NCBI RefSeq assembly: GCF_947487515.1
Contig: NZ_CANKWO010000004.1
Location: 1 to 64,000, forward strand
Length of the DNA: 64,000 nucleotides
From: an uncultured Litoreibacter sp.
Lineage (GTDB): Bacteria; Pseudomonadota; Alphaproteobacteria; Rhodobacterales; Rhodobacteraceae
Reading direction: 5' to 3'
The notes below the pieces were generated by a model. That model did not search any database. It saw only the letters and a program-made list of their open reading frames with translations, and was not told the DNA's origin. Positions 43,042-50,890 of this stretch are shown in pieces. The position numbers and the translations under genes were made by a program. The stretch's first letter is position 1; each line of letters begins with the position of its first letter.

Positions 43042-43926
43042 ATGGCCCGAAATCTGGACATCACATCGCTTCGCTCTTTTATCGCCGTCGCCGATAGCGG
43101 AGGGGTCACCAAAGCGGCAGGCTACCTACATTTGACGCAATCAGCGGTCTCGATGCAGCTTAAGCGTTTGGAAGAAACATTGGATGTGTCCCTTTTGGAC
43201 CGGTCAAATCGTTCTGTGTCCCTAACCGCAGAGGGGGAGCAGCTTCTCAGTTATGCGCGACGCATGTTGGCGCTCAATGATGAGGCCTATACCCGTCTCA
43301 CCGCCAAGGAATTTGAGGGGGAAATCACCCTCGGCGTGCCACATGACATTATATATCCCTATATTCCCCCGATCCTGCGGGCTTTTGCGGCGGATTTTCC
43401 TCGGGTGCAAATCCGTTTGGTGTCGGCGCCCACCACGCGGTTGCGCGACATGTTCGGGCGGGGTGAATGTGATGTCATTCTCACCACCGAAGAACAGGCC
43501 GGTCCAGGGGGTGAGGCTTTGGTGACCCTGCCTTTGATTTGGATCGGTGCGTTGGACGGAACCGCATGGAAGCAAGACCCGCTACCGGTCGCCTTTTGTC
43601 AGAACTGCATTTTCCGCTCTGGCGTGTTGAAACGTTTGGACGAGGCAGATCTTGATTGGGACATGGTGGTCGATTCGGATTTGGATAACGCCGTCGAAGC
43701 CGTGGTGAGCGCCGATCTGGCGGTTCACGCGGCCATCACTGGCGTTTACCCGCGCCAGACCGGCCCTGTCGCGCATGGCGGCAGGCTGCCCGACCCGGGG
43801 CAGACCCGCATCGTTTTATACCTGCAGGCCAAAGAGGACCCGATGCTGGTCGCATTGCGTGATATGATCCGTGACGCCTATTTGTCAGAGTGGACGCCAA
43901 GAGAGGCATCGCAACTTACGGCGTGA
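43042..43926 (+). CDS. LysR-family transcriptional regulator
   Basis: A 294-residue LTTR. The N-terminal HTH reads DITSLRSFIAVADSGGVTKA and HLTQSAVSMQLKRLEETLDV. The effector domain starts EGEITLGVPHDIIYPYIPPI. The inducer is unknown. It is divergent from the DUF1127 gene, with the operator-like palindrome between, and its 3' end overlaps the end of the convergent quinone oxidoreductase gene by 11 bases. Confidence 0.93.
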   Translation: MARNLDITSLRSFIAVADSGGVTKAAGYLHLTQSAVSMQLKRLEETLDVSLLDRSNRSVSLTAEGEQLLSYARRMLALNDEAYTRLTAKEFEGEITLGVPHDIIYPYIPPILRAFAADFPRVQIRLVSAPTTRLRDMFGRGECDVILTTEEQAGPGGEALVTLPLIWIGALDGTAWKQDPLPVAFCQNCIFRSGVLKRLDEADLDWDMVVDSDLDNAVEAVVSADLAVHAAITGVYPRQTGPVAHGGRLPDPGQTRIVLYLQAKEDPMLVALRDMIRDAYLSEWTPREASQLTA

Positions 43927-44875
43927 TGACGACCTTGCCGGTGGAGCGGCGCGACCGCAGCAGCTCCAGCCCGTCGCTGGCTTTGTCCAGCGGCAGGCTA
44001 TGGCTGATATGCGGGTGCAATTTGCCCTCGGCGTACCATTGCGACAATTGCTTTAGGCTGTCGGTCAGAACTTCGGGCTTAAAGCGCAAATAGCCGCCCC
44101 AGTAGAAGCCGATGACGTTGATATTCTTAACCAGCAGGTGGTTGGCGGCGATTTGAGGCACCGTTCCGGAGGCAAAGCCGATGGTCAGCACGCGCGCTTC
44201 GGGTTTGCAGGCACGCAGGGCGGCGGTGAACAAATCGCCTCCTACGGGGTCATAGACCACATCTGCCCCACCAAGCGATTTCACCACGTCGCGCAAGTCG
44301 TCGGTGCTGGTGTCGATCACATGGTCCGCACCGGCGTTGCGGCATATCTCCAACTTGTCCTTGCCTCTTGCCGCGGCGATGACCGTAGCCCCCATCAGTT
44401 TGCCCAGCTCCACTGCGGTCAAGCCAACGCCGCCGGCAGCCCCCAGAACCAACAATGTGTCGCCTGCTTTCAGTTGCGCACGGTAGTTCAGGGCGACATG
44501 CGAGGTCGAATAAGCCACTTGAAATGCGGCGGCGTCCTCAAATCCCATGGTATCGGGCAAAGGCACGCAAAGCGCCGCGTCAAACACACCGTAGTCCGCC
44601 AATCCGCCGTAGCCGCCAAATACCGCAATGCGGGTGCCGACTGCGGGGGTTGTCACCCCTTGGCCAAGGGCGGTGACAACTCCTGCGACCTCCATTCCCA
44701 AGGTGAAGGGCAGCGCAGGGCGTTCCTGATAAGTGCCTTTGATCATGAGTAAATCGCCGAAATTCAACCCGCAGGCCTCTATTTTCACCAAAACCTCGCC
44801 TTGGGCTGGGGCGGGGGTGGCAATGTCTTGCACCAAGGGGGGGGTGTCGTATTCGGTTACCTGAACTGCGCGCAT
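43916..44875 (-). CDS. NADPH:quinone oxidoreductase-type alcohol dehydrogenase-family protein
   Basis: A 319-residue MDR-superfamily oxidoreductase without the zinc Cys ligands (QOR type). Domain order: GroES-like N-terminus with KIEACGLNFGDLLMIKGTYQ and LPFTLGMEVAGVVTALG; then a Rossmann nucleotide site LLVLGAAGGVGLTAVELGKL. It reduces quinones or enones with NADPH. The family start MRAVQVTEYDTPP supports 44875 as the start. It is divergent from the XRE regulator. Confidence 0.9.
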   Translation of the reverse strand: MRAVQVTEYDTPPLVQDIATPAPAQGEVLVKIEACGLNFGDLLMIKGTYQERPALPFTLGMEVAGVVTALGQGVTTPAVGTRIAVFGGYGGLADYGVFDAALCVPLPDTMGFEDAAAFQVAYSTSHVALNYRAQLKAGDTLLVLGAAGGVGLTAVELGKLMGATVIAAARGKDKLEICRNAGADHVIDTSTDDLRDVVKSLGGADVVYDPVGGDLFTAALRACKPEARVLTIGFASGTVPQIAANHLLVKNINVIGFYWGGYLRFKPEVLTDSLKQLSQWYAEGKLHPHISHSLPLDKASDGLELLRSRRSTGKVVITP

Positions 44876-45026
44876 CGGGTGGGCTCCTCGTGATCGATTT
44901 GCGCGAACTTATATCCGCTGACCAGCGCTGGCCATGGTGAAATCGGCAGCGCTTTGGCGGGAGGGTTAACCGTTTCTTTGCATTCTGCTGCACAAACTGA
45001 CCGCGACACATCAGGAGAGAGGCTGC

Positions 45027-45383
45027 ATGGCGCATAGGGTGGACATACACGTTGGCAAGCGCCTGCGGCATCGCCGTTGGATGGTCGGTATGACGCAGGG
45101 CGAACTGGCGGACACGCTGGGAATCAGGTTTCAGCAAATCCAAAAATACGAATCCGGCACCAATCGGGTGTCCGCCTCGCGGTTATGGGACATAGCACAG
45201 GCCTTAGACGTGCCGATTGCCTACTTCTTTCAAGGGTTGGACCCAAGGGAATCCGAACTTGAGGACGAAACGCAAGAAGCAGTCGGTTTGCTTCGCTTCT
45301 ACCGGTCGATGCCAGATAAAGAGCGACAGCGTTTGCGCGAAATGGCGTTGCAGCTAACGGAGCCGGAAGTCGTCTCCTCTTGA
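45027..45383 (+). CDS. XRE-family helix-turn-helix regulator
   Basis: A 118-residue regulator. The HTH lies at residues 12-65 (RLRHRRWMVGMTQGELADTL, GIRFQQIQKYESGTNRVSAS). The rest is a short helical tail with FYRSMPDKERQRLREMALQL. Similar alphaproteobacterial regulators often lack a ligand domain. AGGAGAG lies upstream of the ATG. It precedes hisN by 58 bases, so it might be on the same transcript or control it; neither is proven. Confidence 0.9.
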   Translation: MAHRVDIHVGKRLRHRRWMVGMTQGELADTLGIRFQQIQKYESGTNRVSASRLWDIAQALDVPIAYFFQGLDPRESELEDETQEAVGLLRFYRSMPDKERQRLREMALQLTEPEVVSS

Positions 45384-45440
45384 TCCTGCGGCGCGTCCAC
45401 GCGACAAGGGGCTGAACGACTAACGCTGCGCGAGGCCCGA

Positions 45441-46238
45441 ATGAACCAAGAGCTACAGGCCGAACTGGTCTCTTTGACGCATGAACTGGCGGATGCGGCG
45501 CGTGTGGAGACGCTTAAGCACTTTCGCGGCGGCGGGTTGCAGACAGCCAGCAAATTGACAGGTGGGTTTGATCCGGTGACCGTGGCCGACCGCGCCGCCG
45601 AACAAGTGATGCGCAACCTGATCGAAGCCGCCCGTCCCGATGACGGGATTTTGGGCGAAGAATTTGGCAACAAAGCCGGTGTTTCGGGGCTGACATGGGT
45701 GCTGGACCCGATTGATGGGACGCGCGGCTATATCTCTGGCACGCCGACGTGGGGCACCTTGATCGGGCTGCATGACGGAACCTCCGTGATTATGGGGCTC
45801 ATTGATCAACCCTACATCGGGGAACGCTTCTTTGGCGGGTTTGGGAAAACCTCGTTCGCCGGCCCGCTTGGTGCCGGACATCTCACCACCTCCCAGCAGC
45901 AGGACTTGTCACAAGCCATTATCTTTTCGACCTTCCCAGAAGTCGGCAGCGCGGCCGAGGCGCAGGCCTTTAACGCGGTGGCGCAGCAGTGCAAGTTGAC
46001 CCGCTTTGGGATGGATTGTTACGCATATGGCCTGTTGGCTGCGGGGCAGATTGACCTGATCATTGAGGCAGGCCTGCACCCTTACGACATTCAAGGCCCA
46101 ATCGGCGTGATCGAAGCCGCTGGGGGTATCGTGACCAATTGGACCGGCGGCCCAGCCGATCAAGGCGGGCAGGTGGTTGCTGCGGCGACGCCGGAGCTGC
46201 ACGCTGCGGCATTGGCAATCCTTGCGGCTCATGTCTGA
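45441..46238 (+). CDS. hisN: Histidinol-phosphatase, inositol-monophosphatase fold
   Basis: A 265-residue IMPase-family enzyme, the HisN-type histidinol-phosphatase that dephosphorylates L-histidinol phosphate. Metal-site motifs are VTVADRAAEQVMRNLIEAAR, GILGEEFG and WVLDPIDGTRGYISGTPTWG. The last acidic ligand is in HPYDIQGPIGVIEAAGG, with Tyr-Asp in place of the usual Trp-Asp. The C-terminal codons overlap the following deaminase gene by eight bases. If HisN is right, it fills the pathway step not covered at 59129-64000; inositol-phosphate or nucleotide phosphatase is the alternative. Confidence 0.85.
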   Translation: MNQELQAELVSLTHELADAARVETLKHFRGGGLQTASKLTGGFDPVTVADRAAEQVMRNLIEAARPDDGILGEEFGNKAGVSGLTWVLDPIDGTRGYISGTPTWGTLIGLHDGTSVIMGLIDQPYIGERFFGGFGKTSFAGPLGAGHLTTSQQQDLSQAIIFSTFPEVGSAAEAQAFNAVAQQCKLTRFGMDCYAYGLLAAGQIDLIIEAGLHPYDIQGPIGVIEAAGGIVTNWTGGPADQGGQVVAAATPELHAAALAILAAHV

Positions 46239-47574
46239 ACTGCTGATCAAAAACGCGCAGACCGTCCTGACCATGGACACCGCGCGCCGAGAGTTGCACG
46301 GCGCAGACATTTTAATCCGCGATGGCGAGATCATCGACCTCGGGGTCGGGCTGTCAACCACGGGACGCGTTGTTGACGCGGCGGGCTGCGTTGTGACGCC
46401 GGGTTTGGTGAACACGCATCACCATTTGTATCAATCGCTGACCCGCGCCGTGCCGGGGGGGCAGGACGCGCTTTTGTTTGGCTGGCTGAAAACCCTCTAC
46501 CCGATTTGGTCGCGGTTCGGGCCTGAGGAGATGTTCATCTCGGCCAAGACAGGTTTGGCAGAGCTTGCGCTATCGGGGTGCACGATGACGTCTGACCATC
46601 TGTATTTGTTCCCCAACGGCGCAAGGCTAGATGACACGATTGCGGCGGCACAAGAGGTTGGGCTGCGGTTTCACCCGACGCGCGGTGCCATGAGCATTGG
46701 GGAAAGTGACGGCGGGTTGCCCCCCGATTCATTGGTCGAGGCGGAACGGGCGATTCTGGAAAATAGCATTCGCGTGGTTGATCAGTTTCATGATGCCAGC
46801 GCCAATGCCATGCTGCGTGTCGGGATTGCGCCGTGCTCTCCTTTTTCGGTCAGCCGCGAGTTGATGCGTGATGCAGCGATTCTGGCCCGTGACAAAGGGG
46901 TGATGTTGCACACGCATCTGGCAGAAAACGACGAGGATATCGCCTATAGTCTGGAGAAATTCGGCTGTCGCCCGGGGCAATATGCACAGGATTTGGGCTG
47001 GGTCGGGGATGACGTATGGCATGCGCATTGCGTGAAACTTGACGGTGCAGAAATCGACCTGTTTGCCGCGACGCGCACGGGGGTCGCGCATTGCCCCTGT
47101 TCGAACTGTCGTCTTGGATCGGGCATTGCCCCCATTCGCGCGATGCGTGACGCCAAGGTGCCTGTTGGCTTAGGCGTTGATGGCTCTGCGTCAAATGATG
47201 CGGGAAACTTGATCGGTGAAGCCCGACAGGCGATGTTGTTGCAACGCGTCGCAGGCGGAGCGGACGCGATGTCCGCACGTGAGGCGTTGGAAATAGCCAC
47301 ACGTGGCGGGGCGCAAGTCCTCGGACGCGGGGATGAGTGCGGGCAATTGCGCAAGGGCTTTCGCGCAGATATCGCCATCTGGGACGTGAGCGGCATCGAA
47401 AGCGCAGGGTCTTGGGATCCGGCAGCCTTGCTATTGGCTGGCCCCACGCGGGTGCGCGATTTGTTCGTTGAGGGTCAGGATGTTGTGCGAGACGGACATT
47501 TCGCCAAGTTTGATCTTGCGGCGACAGTTGAAAAACAAAATTCATTGGCCCGCAAGCTGGCCGACGACCTTTAG
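46231..47574 (+). CDS. 8-oxoguanine deaminase, amidohydrolase family
   Basis: A 447-residue ATZ/TRZ-type metal-dependent deaminase. The start MSELLIKNAQTVLTM at 46231 overlaps the hisN stop. Metal ligands are in PGLVNTHHHLYQSLTRAVPG, HTHLAENDEDIAYS, HAHCVKLDGAEI and GLGVDGSASNDAGNL. The sequence pattern SRFGPEEMFISAKTGLAELA fits the 8-oxoguanine deaminase group, which converts oxidised guanine to urate. Guanine deaminase is close by (48082-49377), so a purine-salvage or oxidative-damage unit is plausible. Other amidohydrolase substrates cannot be excluded. Confidence 0.82.
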   Translation: MSELLIKNAQTVLTMDTARRELHGADILIRDGEIIDLGVGLSTTGRVVDAAGCVVTPGLVNTHHHLYQSLTRAVPGGQDALLFGWLKTLYPIWSRFGPEEMFISAKTGLAELALSGCTMTSDHLYLFPNGARLDDTIAAAQEVGLRFHPTRGAMSIGESDGGLPPDSLVEAERAILENSIRVVDQFHDASANAMLRVGIAPCSPFSVSRELMRDAAILARDKGVMLHTHLAENDEDIAYSLEKFGCRPGQYAQDLGWVGDDVWHAHCVKLDGAEIDLFAATRTGVAHCPCSNCRLGSGIAPIRAMRDAKVPVGLGVDGSASNDAGNLIGEARQAMLLQRVAGGADAMSAREALEIATRGGAQVLGRGDECGQLRKGFRADIAIWDVSGIESAGSWDPAALLLAGPTRVRDLFVEGQDVVRDGHFAKFDLAATVEKQNSLARKLADDL

Positions 47575-47591
47575 AAATGATGGGAGAGGGC

Positions 47592-48074
47592 ATGACGTTA
47601 AAAATCTGGATGACTTTGATTGTAACAGGGCTGATGGCCGGCTGCACACCAGAGGAGCCAGCGAAAGTCGCTCCGCCCGCCCACGTAAGCGCTTCGGCAG
47701 TGTCACAGGACGAGGTCGGATCCTTGCTGAATACCGAGCGGGCCAAGCAAGGTCTGCACGCTTTAACCATGAACCCCAAGCTTGCGGCCGCCGCACGTGT
47801 TCATGCGCAAGATATGGCGCGGGCCGGCTTCTTTAGTCACACCGGCTCTGACGGCTCCATGCCTGCGGATCGGGTACGTGCTCAGGGATATGGTTTCTGC
47901 TTTGTGGCCGAAAACATCGCGCAAGGACAGCCCACTGCGGGGCAAGTAATGCAGGCTTGGATGGACAGCCAAGGCCACCGCAGAAACAACTTGTCATCTG
48001 CCGCGCGCGACTATGGTGCCGCCAACGCGCAGGGGGATTACTGGGTGCTGGTCTTCGGGGCCTCTGGCTGCTGA
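47592..48074 (+). CDS. CAP-domain lipoprotein
   Basis: A 160-residue exported lipoprotein: the N-terminus MTLKIWMTLIVTGLMAGCTP has a signal ending in a lipobox (LMAGC). The mature protein is a CAP/SCP domain with LLNTERAKQGLHALTMNPKL, HAQDMARAGFFSHTGSDGSM, VAENIAQGQPTAGQVMQAWM and GHRRNNL. Function of bacterial CAP proteins is mostly unknown. It starts 17 bases after the deaminase stop, with GGGAG upstream; a start at 47577 is also possible. It ends seven bases from the convergent guanine deaminase gene. Confidence 0.87.
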   Translation: MTLKIWMTLIVTGLMAGCTPEEPAKVAPPAHVSASAVSQDEVGSLLNTERAKQGLHALTMNPKLAAAARVHAQDMARAGFFSHTGSDGSMPADRVRAQGYGFCFVAENIAQGQPTAGQVMQAWMDSQGHRRNNLSSAARDYGAANAQGDYWVLVFGASGC

Positions 48075-48081
48075 AACCGGC

Positions 48082-49377
48082 CTAGTTTTGCACGGGCTTT
48101 CCCCCGACCCAGACAGCCTTGGTGGCGCGATCATCGCCCATCATAATCGTCGGAAATACCGCTTCCCAAAAGTCGTTGGCACGGGTGCTGCGCTGGGAAA
48201 TTGCAGGGGTCGAGGCAAGATCAAGCACCAGCAAATCCGCCTCCATACCGGCAGCAAGATTGCCGATTTTGTCATCCATATGCAGCACTTGCGCAGAGCC
48301 GCATGTCGCCAACCAAATCAGTTGCGCTGGGTGCAGGGGCGTGCCCCGCAACTGGCTCAACTCATAGGCGGCGGCCATGGTGCGCAGCATGGAAAACGAG
48401 GAGCCGCCTCCGGTGTCCGTCGCCAGCCCCACCCGTTGGCCTTGGGCTTTCATACGTGCGGTTTCGAAAATACCCGACCCGATAAAGGTGTTTGACGTAG
48501 GGCAATGCACCATTCCTGCGCCGACCTCCTTCAGGCGGGCCTCTTCGCGCTCGGTTAGGTGGATGGCATGCCCGAAGACCGCGCGCTCCCCCAGCAACCC
48601 GTGGGTCTCATAGGTATCAAGATAGTCGCGAGATTGCGGGAACAACTCTTGCACCCATTCGATTTCTTCATGCTGCTCGGAGATATGGGTCTGCATCAGA
48701 CACTCGGGGTGTTCCGCCCATAAGGCGCCCAGAGCGGCAAGTTGATCAGGCGTAGACGTTGGCGAAAACCTTGGGGTGATGACATATTCCAGCCGGTCAC
48801 GCCCGTGCCATTTTTCCAGCAAGGCTTTGCTGTCGTCATAAGCGCTTTGGGCTGTGTCCCGCAGGGTGTCGGGGGCGTTGCGGTCCATGCAGGTTTTGCC
48901 GGTGAAGGCACGCAGTCCGCGCGACTGGGCCTCGCGGAAGTAGGCGTCCACGCTGGCAGGGTGGCTTGTGGCGAAGCTAACAGAGGTGGTCGTGCCGTTG
49001 GACAAGGCGATGTCGAAGTAGCGCTTGGCGATGTCGCGGGCATATTCGGGATCGGCCAGTCGGGCCTCTTCTGGAAAGGTGTAGCTGTTCAGCCAGTCGA
49101 TCAATCGCTTGCCCCAGCTTGCAATCATCGCGGTTTGCGGGAAATGCAGATGCGCATCAATGAACCCAGCCATGATCAGAGCATTGCCATAGTCTGTCAC
49201 GATTGCCCCTTGCGGGACATCAATGCTGTCGGCGGCACCAACCGCCAGTATTTTACCATCTGCAATGGCCACGGCGCCGCGACGCTCTACTTGGGCGGCC
49301 GTGTCAAAGGGTGTGGAAAACGGGTCAGCGGCAAAGCGAAGCGTTTGCCCGAGCAAGATATGTGTCGCTGTGTTCAT
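48082..49377 (-). CDS. guaD: Guanine deaminase
   Basis: A 431-residue amidohydrolase that deaminates guanine to xanthine. Zinc ligands and substrate motifs are visible: GFIDAHLHFPQTAMI near residue 73, QTHISEQHEEI near 240, HAIHLTEREEARL near 280 and GLATDTGGGSSFSMLRTMAA near 330. The fold and the order match bacterial GuaD. It is divergent from the MgtE gene by 118 bases and convergent with the CAP gene. The family start MNTATHILLGQTLR supports 49377. Confidence 0.93.
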   Translation of the reverse strand: MNTATHILLGQTLRFAADPFSTPFDTAAQVERRGAVAIADGKILAVGAADSIDVPQGAIVTDYGNALIMAGFIDAHLHFPQTAMIASWGKRLIDWLNSYTFPEEARLADPEYARDIAKRYFDIALSNGTTTSVSFATSHPASVDAYFREAQSRGLRAFTGKTCMDRNAPDTLRDTAQSAYDDSKALLEKWHGRDRLEYVITPRFSPTSTPDQLAALGALWAEHPECLMQTHISEQHEEIEWVQELFPQSRDYLDTYETHGLLGERAVFGHAIHLTEREEARLKEVGAGMVHCPTSNTFIGSGIFETARMKAQGQRVGLATDTGGGSSFSMLRTMAAAYELSQLRGTPLHPAQLIWLATCGSAQVLHMDDKIGNLAAGMEADLLVLDLASTPAISQRSTRANDFWEAVFPTIMMGDDRATKAVWVGGKPVQN

Positions 49378-49495
49378 GCGAACGGTGGTAACGCGCCGGA
49401 ATGCGGATGTGAATTGCAGAATGCGACTGTTGCTTGCCTCTGGCCTTCGCTATGACAAGGTAAGTTGCACCTTTAGCCGCAGGAGCTCTCCCTTC

Positions 49496-50881
49496 ATGGC
49501 CGATGATCTGACGGAACAGCCTGATGCAGGTGATGACGATTACACCTTGGAACGCTCCTTAACCTCCGCTGTGCGCGCCGCCTTGGAGGGGATGGATGCA
49601 ATCGCCATTGACGCCGCCCTAGACCCGCTGCACCCCGCCGACGTCGCCGACTTAATGGAGCAAATTAGCCCCAATGAGCGCCGCGCGCTGCTGGGTTTGT
49701 GGTCTATGGGGATCGACGGCGAAGTTCTGTCCGAGTTGGACGAAAACCTGCGCGAAGAAGTCATCAGCTATCTGCCCAAAGGCGTTCTGTCTGAAGCTGT
49801 ACGCGAGATGGATTCAGACGATGTGGTCGATCTGGTTGAGGATTTGGAAGACGACCAGCAAGAGATGATCCTTGGCGCGTTGAAAGACGTGGACAGGGTC
49901 GCAGTAGAGCAGGCACTTGCCTATCCGGAGCACTCGGCAGGCCGCCTGATGCAACGCGAACTGGTGGTGGCGCCAGAGGATTGGAGCGTCGGGCAGGCGA
50001 TTGACTTTTTGCGGCGCGACGACAATCTGCCGGAGCAGTTTTATCACGTCATCTTGGTGGACCCCGCCTATCATCCAACGGGATATGTCACCTTGGGCAA
50101 GCTGCTGGGCAGCCCACGCGTGACCAAATTATCCAAGATTATGGAAGAAAGCTTTCGCACCATACCAGTCACCCAGCCCGAAGAAGACGTGGCCTATGCG
50201 TTCAATCAGTATCACCTGATTTCCGCCCCAGTGGTTGACGAAGACGACCGGCTGGTCGGGGTGATAACCATTGATGACGCGATGGTGGTTCTGGATGATG
50301 AGGCCGAGGAAGACATTCTGCGCCTTGCGGGGGTCAGCGGCGAGGAAAGCCTGTCTGACCGAACGCTCGACACCGTGCGCCAGCGCCTCCCCTGGTTGGG
50401 GGTGAACTTGCTCACGGCGATTTTGGCCAGTGTGGTGATTGCTCAATTCGAAGCCTTGCTGGCGCAAATAGTGGCTCTGGCTGTGCTAATGCCGATCGTC
50501 GCGTCGATGGGCGGCAATGCTGGCACCCAATCACTGACCGTGGCAGTGCGCGCTATTGCGACGAAGGACCTTACGGGGTCCAACCTGTGGCGCGTTGTGC
50601 GGCGTGAGGCGCTGGCGGGGTTGCTGAACGGGTTTATCTTCGCGGTGGTTATGGGGGCTGTGGGACTGCTTTGGTTTGGCACCCCTATGCTGGCGATCGT
50701 GATCGCGGTGGCCATGGTGGTCAACATGGTGGTCGCGGCCTTAGCGGGCATTTTGATCCCGATCGGACTTGAAAAGCTGGGTGTTGACCCCGCGTTGGCC
50801 TCAGGGGCCTTCGTGACAACGGTGACGGATGTCGTGGGGTTCTTCGCCTTCTTGGGCTTGGCGGCGATAATGCTGATCTAA
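49496..50881 (+). CDS. mgtE: Magnesium transporter MgtE
   Basis: A 461-residue Mg2+ channel. Layout: an acidic N-terminal domain (ALDPLHPADVADLMEQISPN), a CBS pair (SAPVVDEDDRLVGVITIDDA) that senses cytoplasmic Mg2+, and a membrane domain from about residue 300 with MPIVASMGGNAGTQSLTVAV and FVTTVTDVVGFFAFLGLAAI, the pore segments with the conserved Asp. The start at 49496 has AGGAG ten bases upstream; a longer frame from 49223 overlaps guaD and is rejected. Confidence 0.95.
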   Translation: MADDLTEQPDAGDDDYTLERSLTSAVRAALEGMDAIAIDAALDPLHPADVADLMEQISPNERRALLGLWSMGIDGEVLSELDENLREEVISYLPKGVLSEAVREMDSDDVVDLVEDLEDDQQEMILGALKDVDRVAVEQALAYPEHSAGRLMQRELVVAPEDWSVGQAIDFLRRDDNLPEQFYHVILVDPAYHPTGYVTLGKLLGSPRVTKLSKIMEESFRTIPVTQPEEDVAYAFNQYHLISAPVVDEDDRLVGVITIDDAMVVLDDEAEEDILRLAGVSGEESLSDRTLDTVRQRLPWLGVNLLTAILASVVIAQFEALLAQIVALAVLMPIVASMGGNAGTQSLTVAVRAIATKDLTGSNLWRVVRREALAGLLNGFIFAVVMGAVGLLWFGTPMLAIVIAVAMVVNMVVAALAGILIPIGLEKLGVDPALASGAFVTTVTDVVGFFAFLGLAAIMLI

Positions 50882-50890
50882 ATTTGACGC

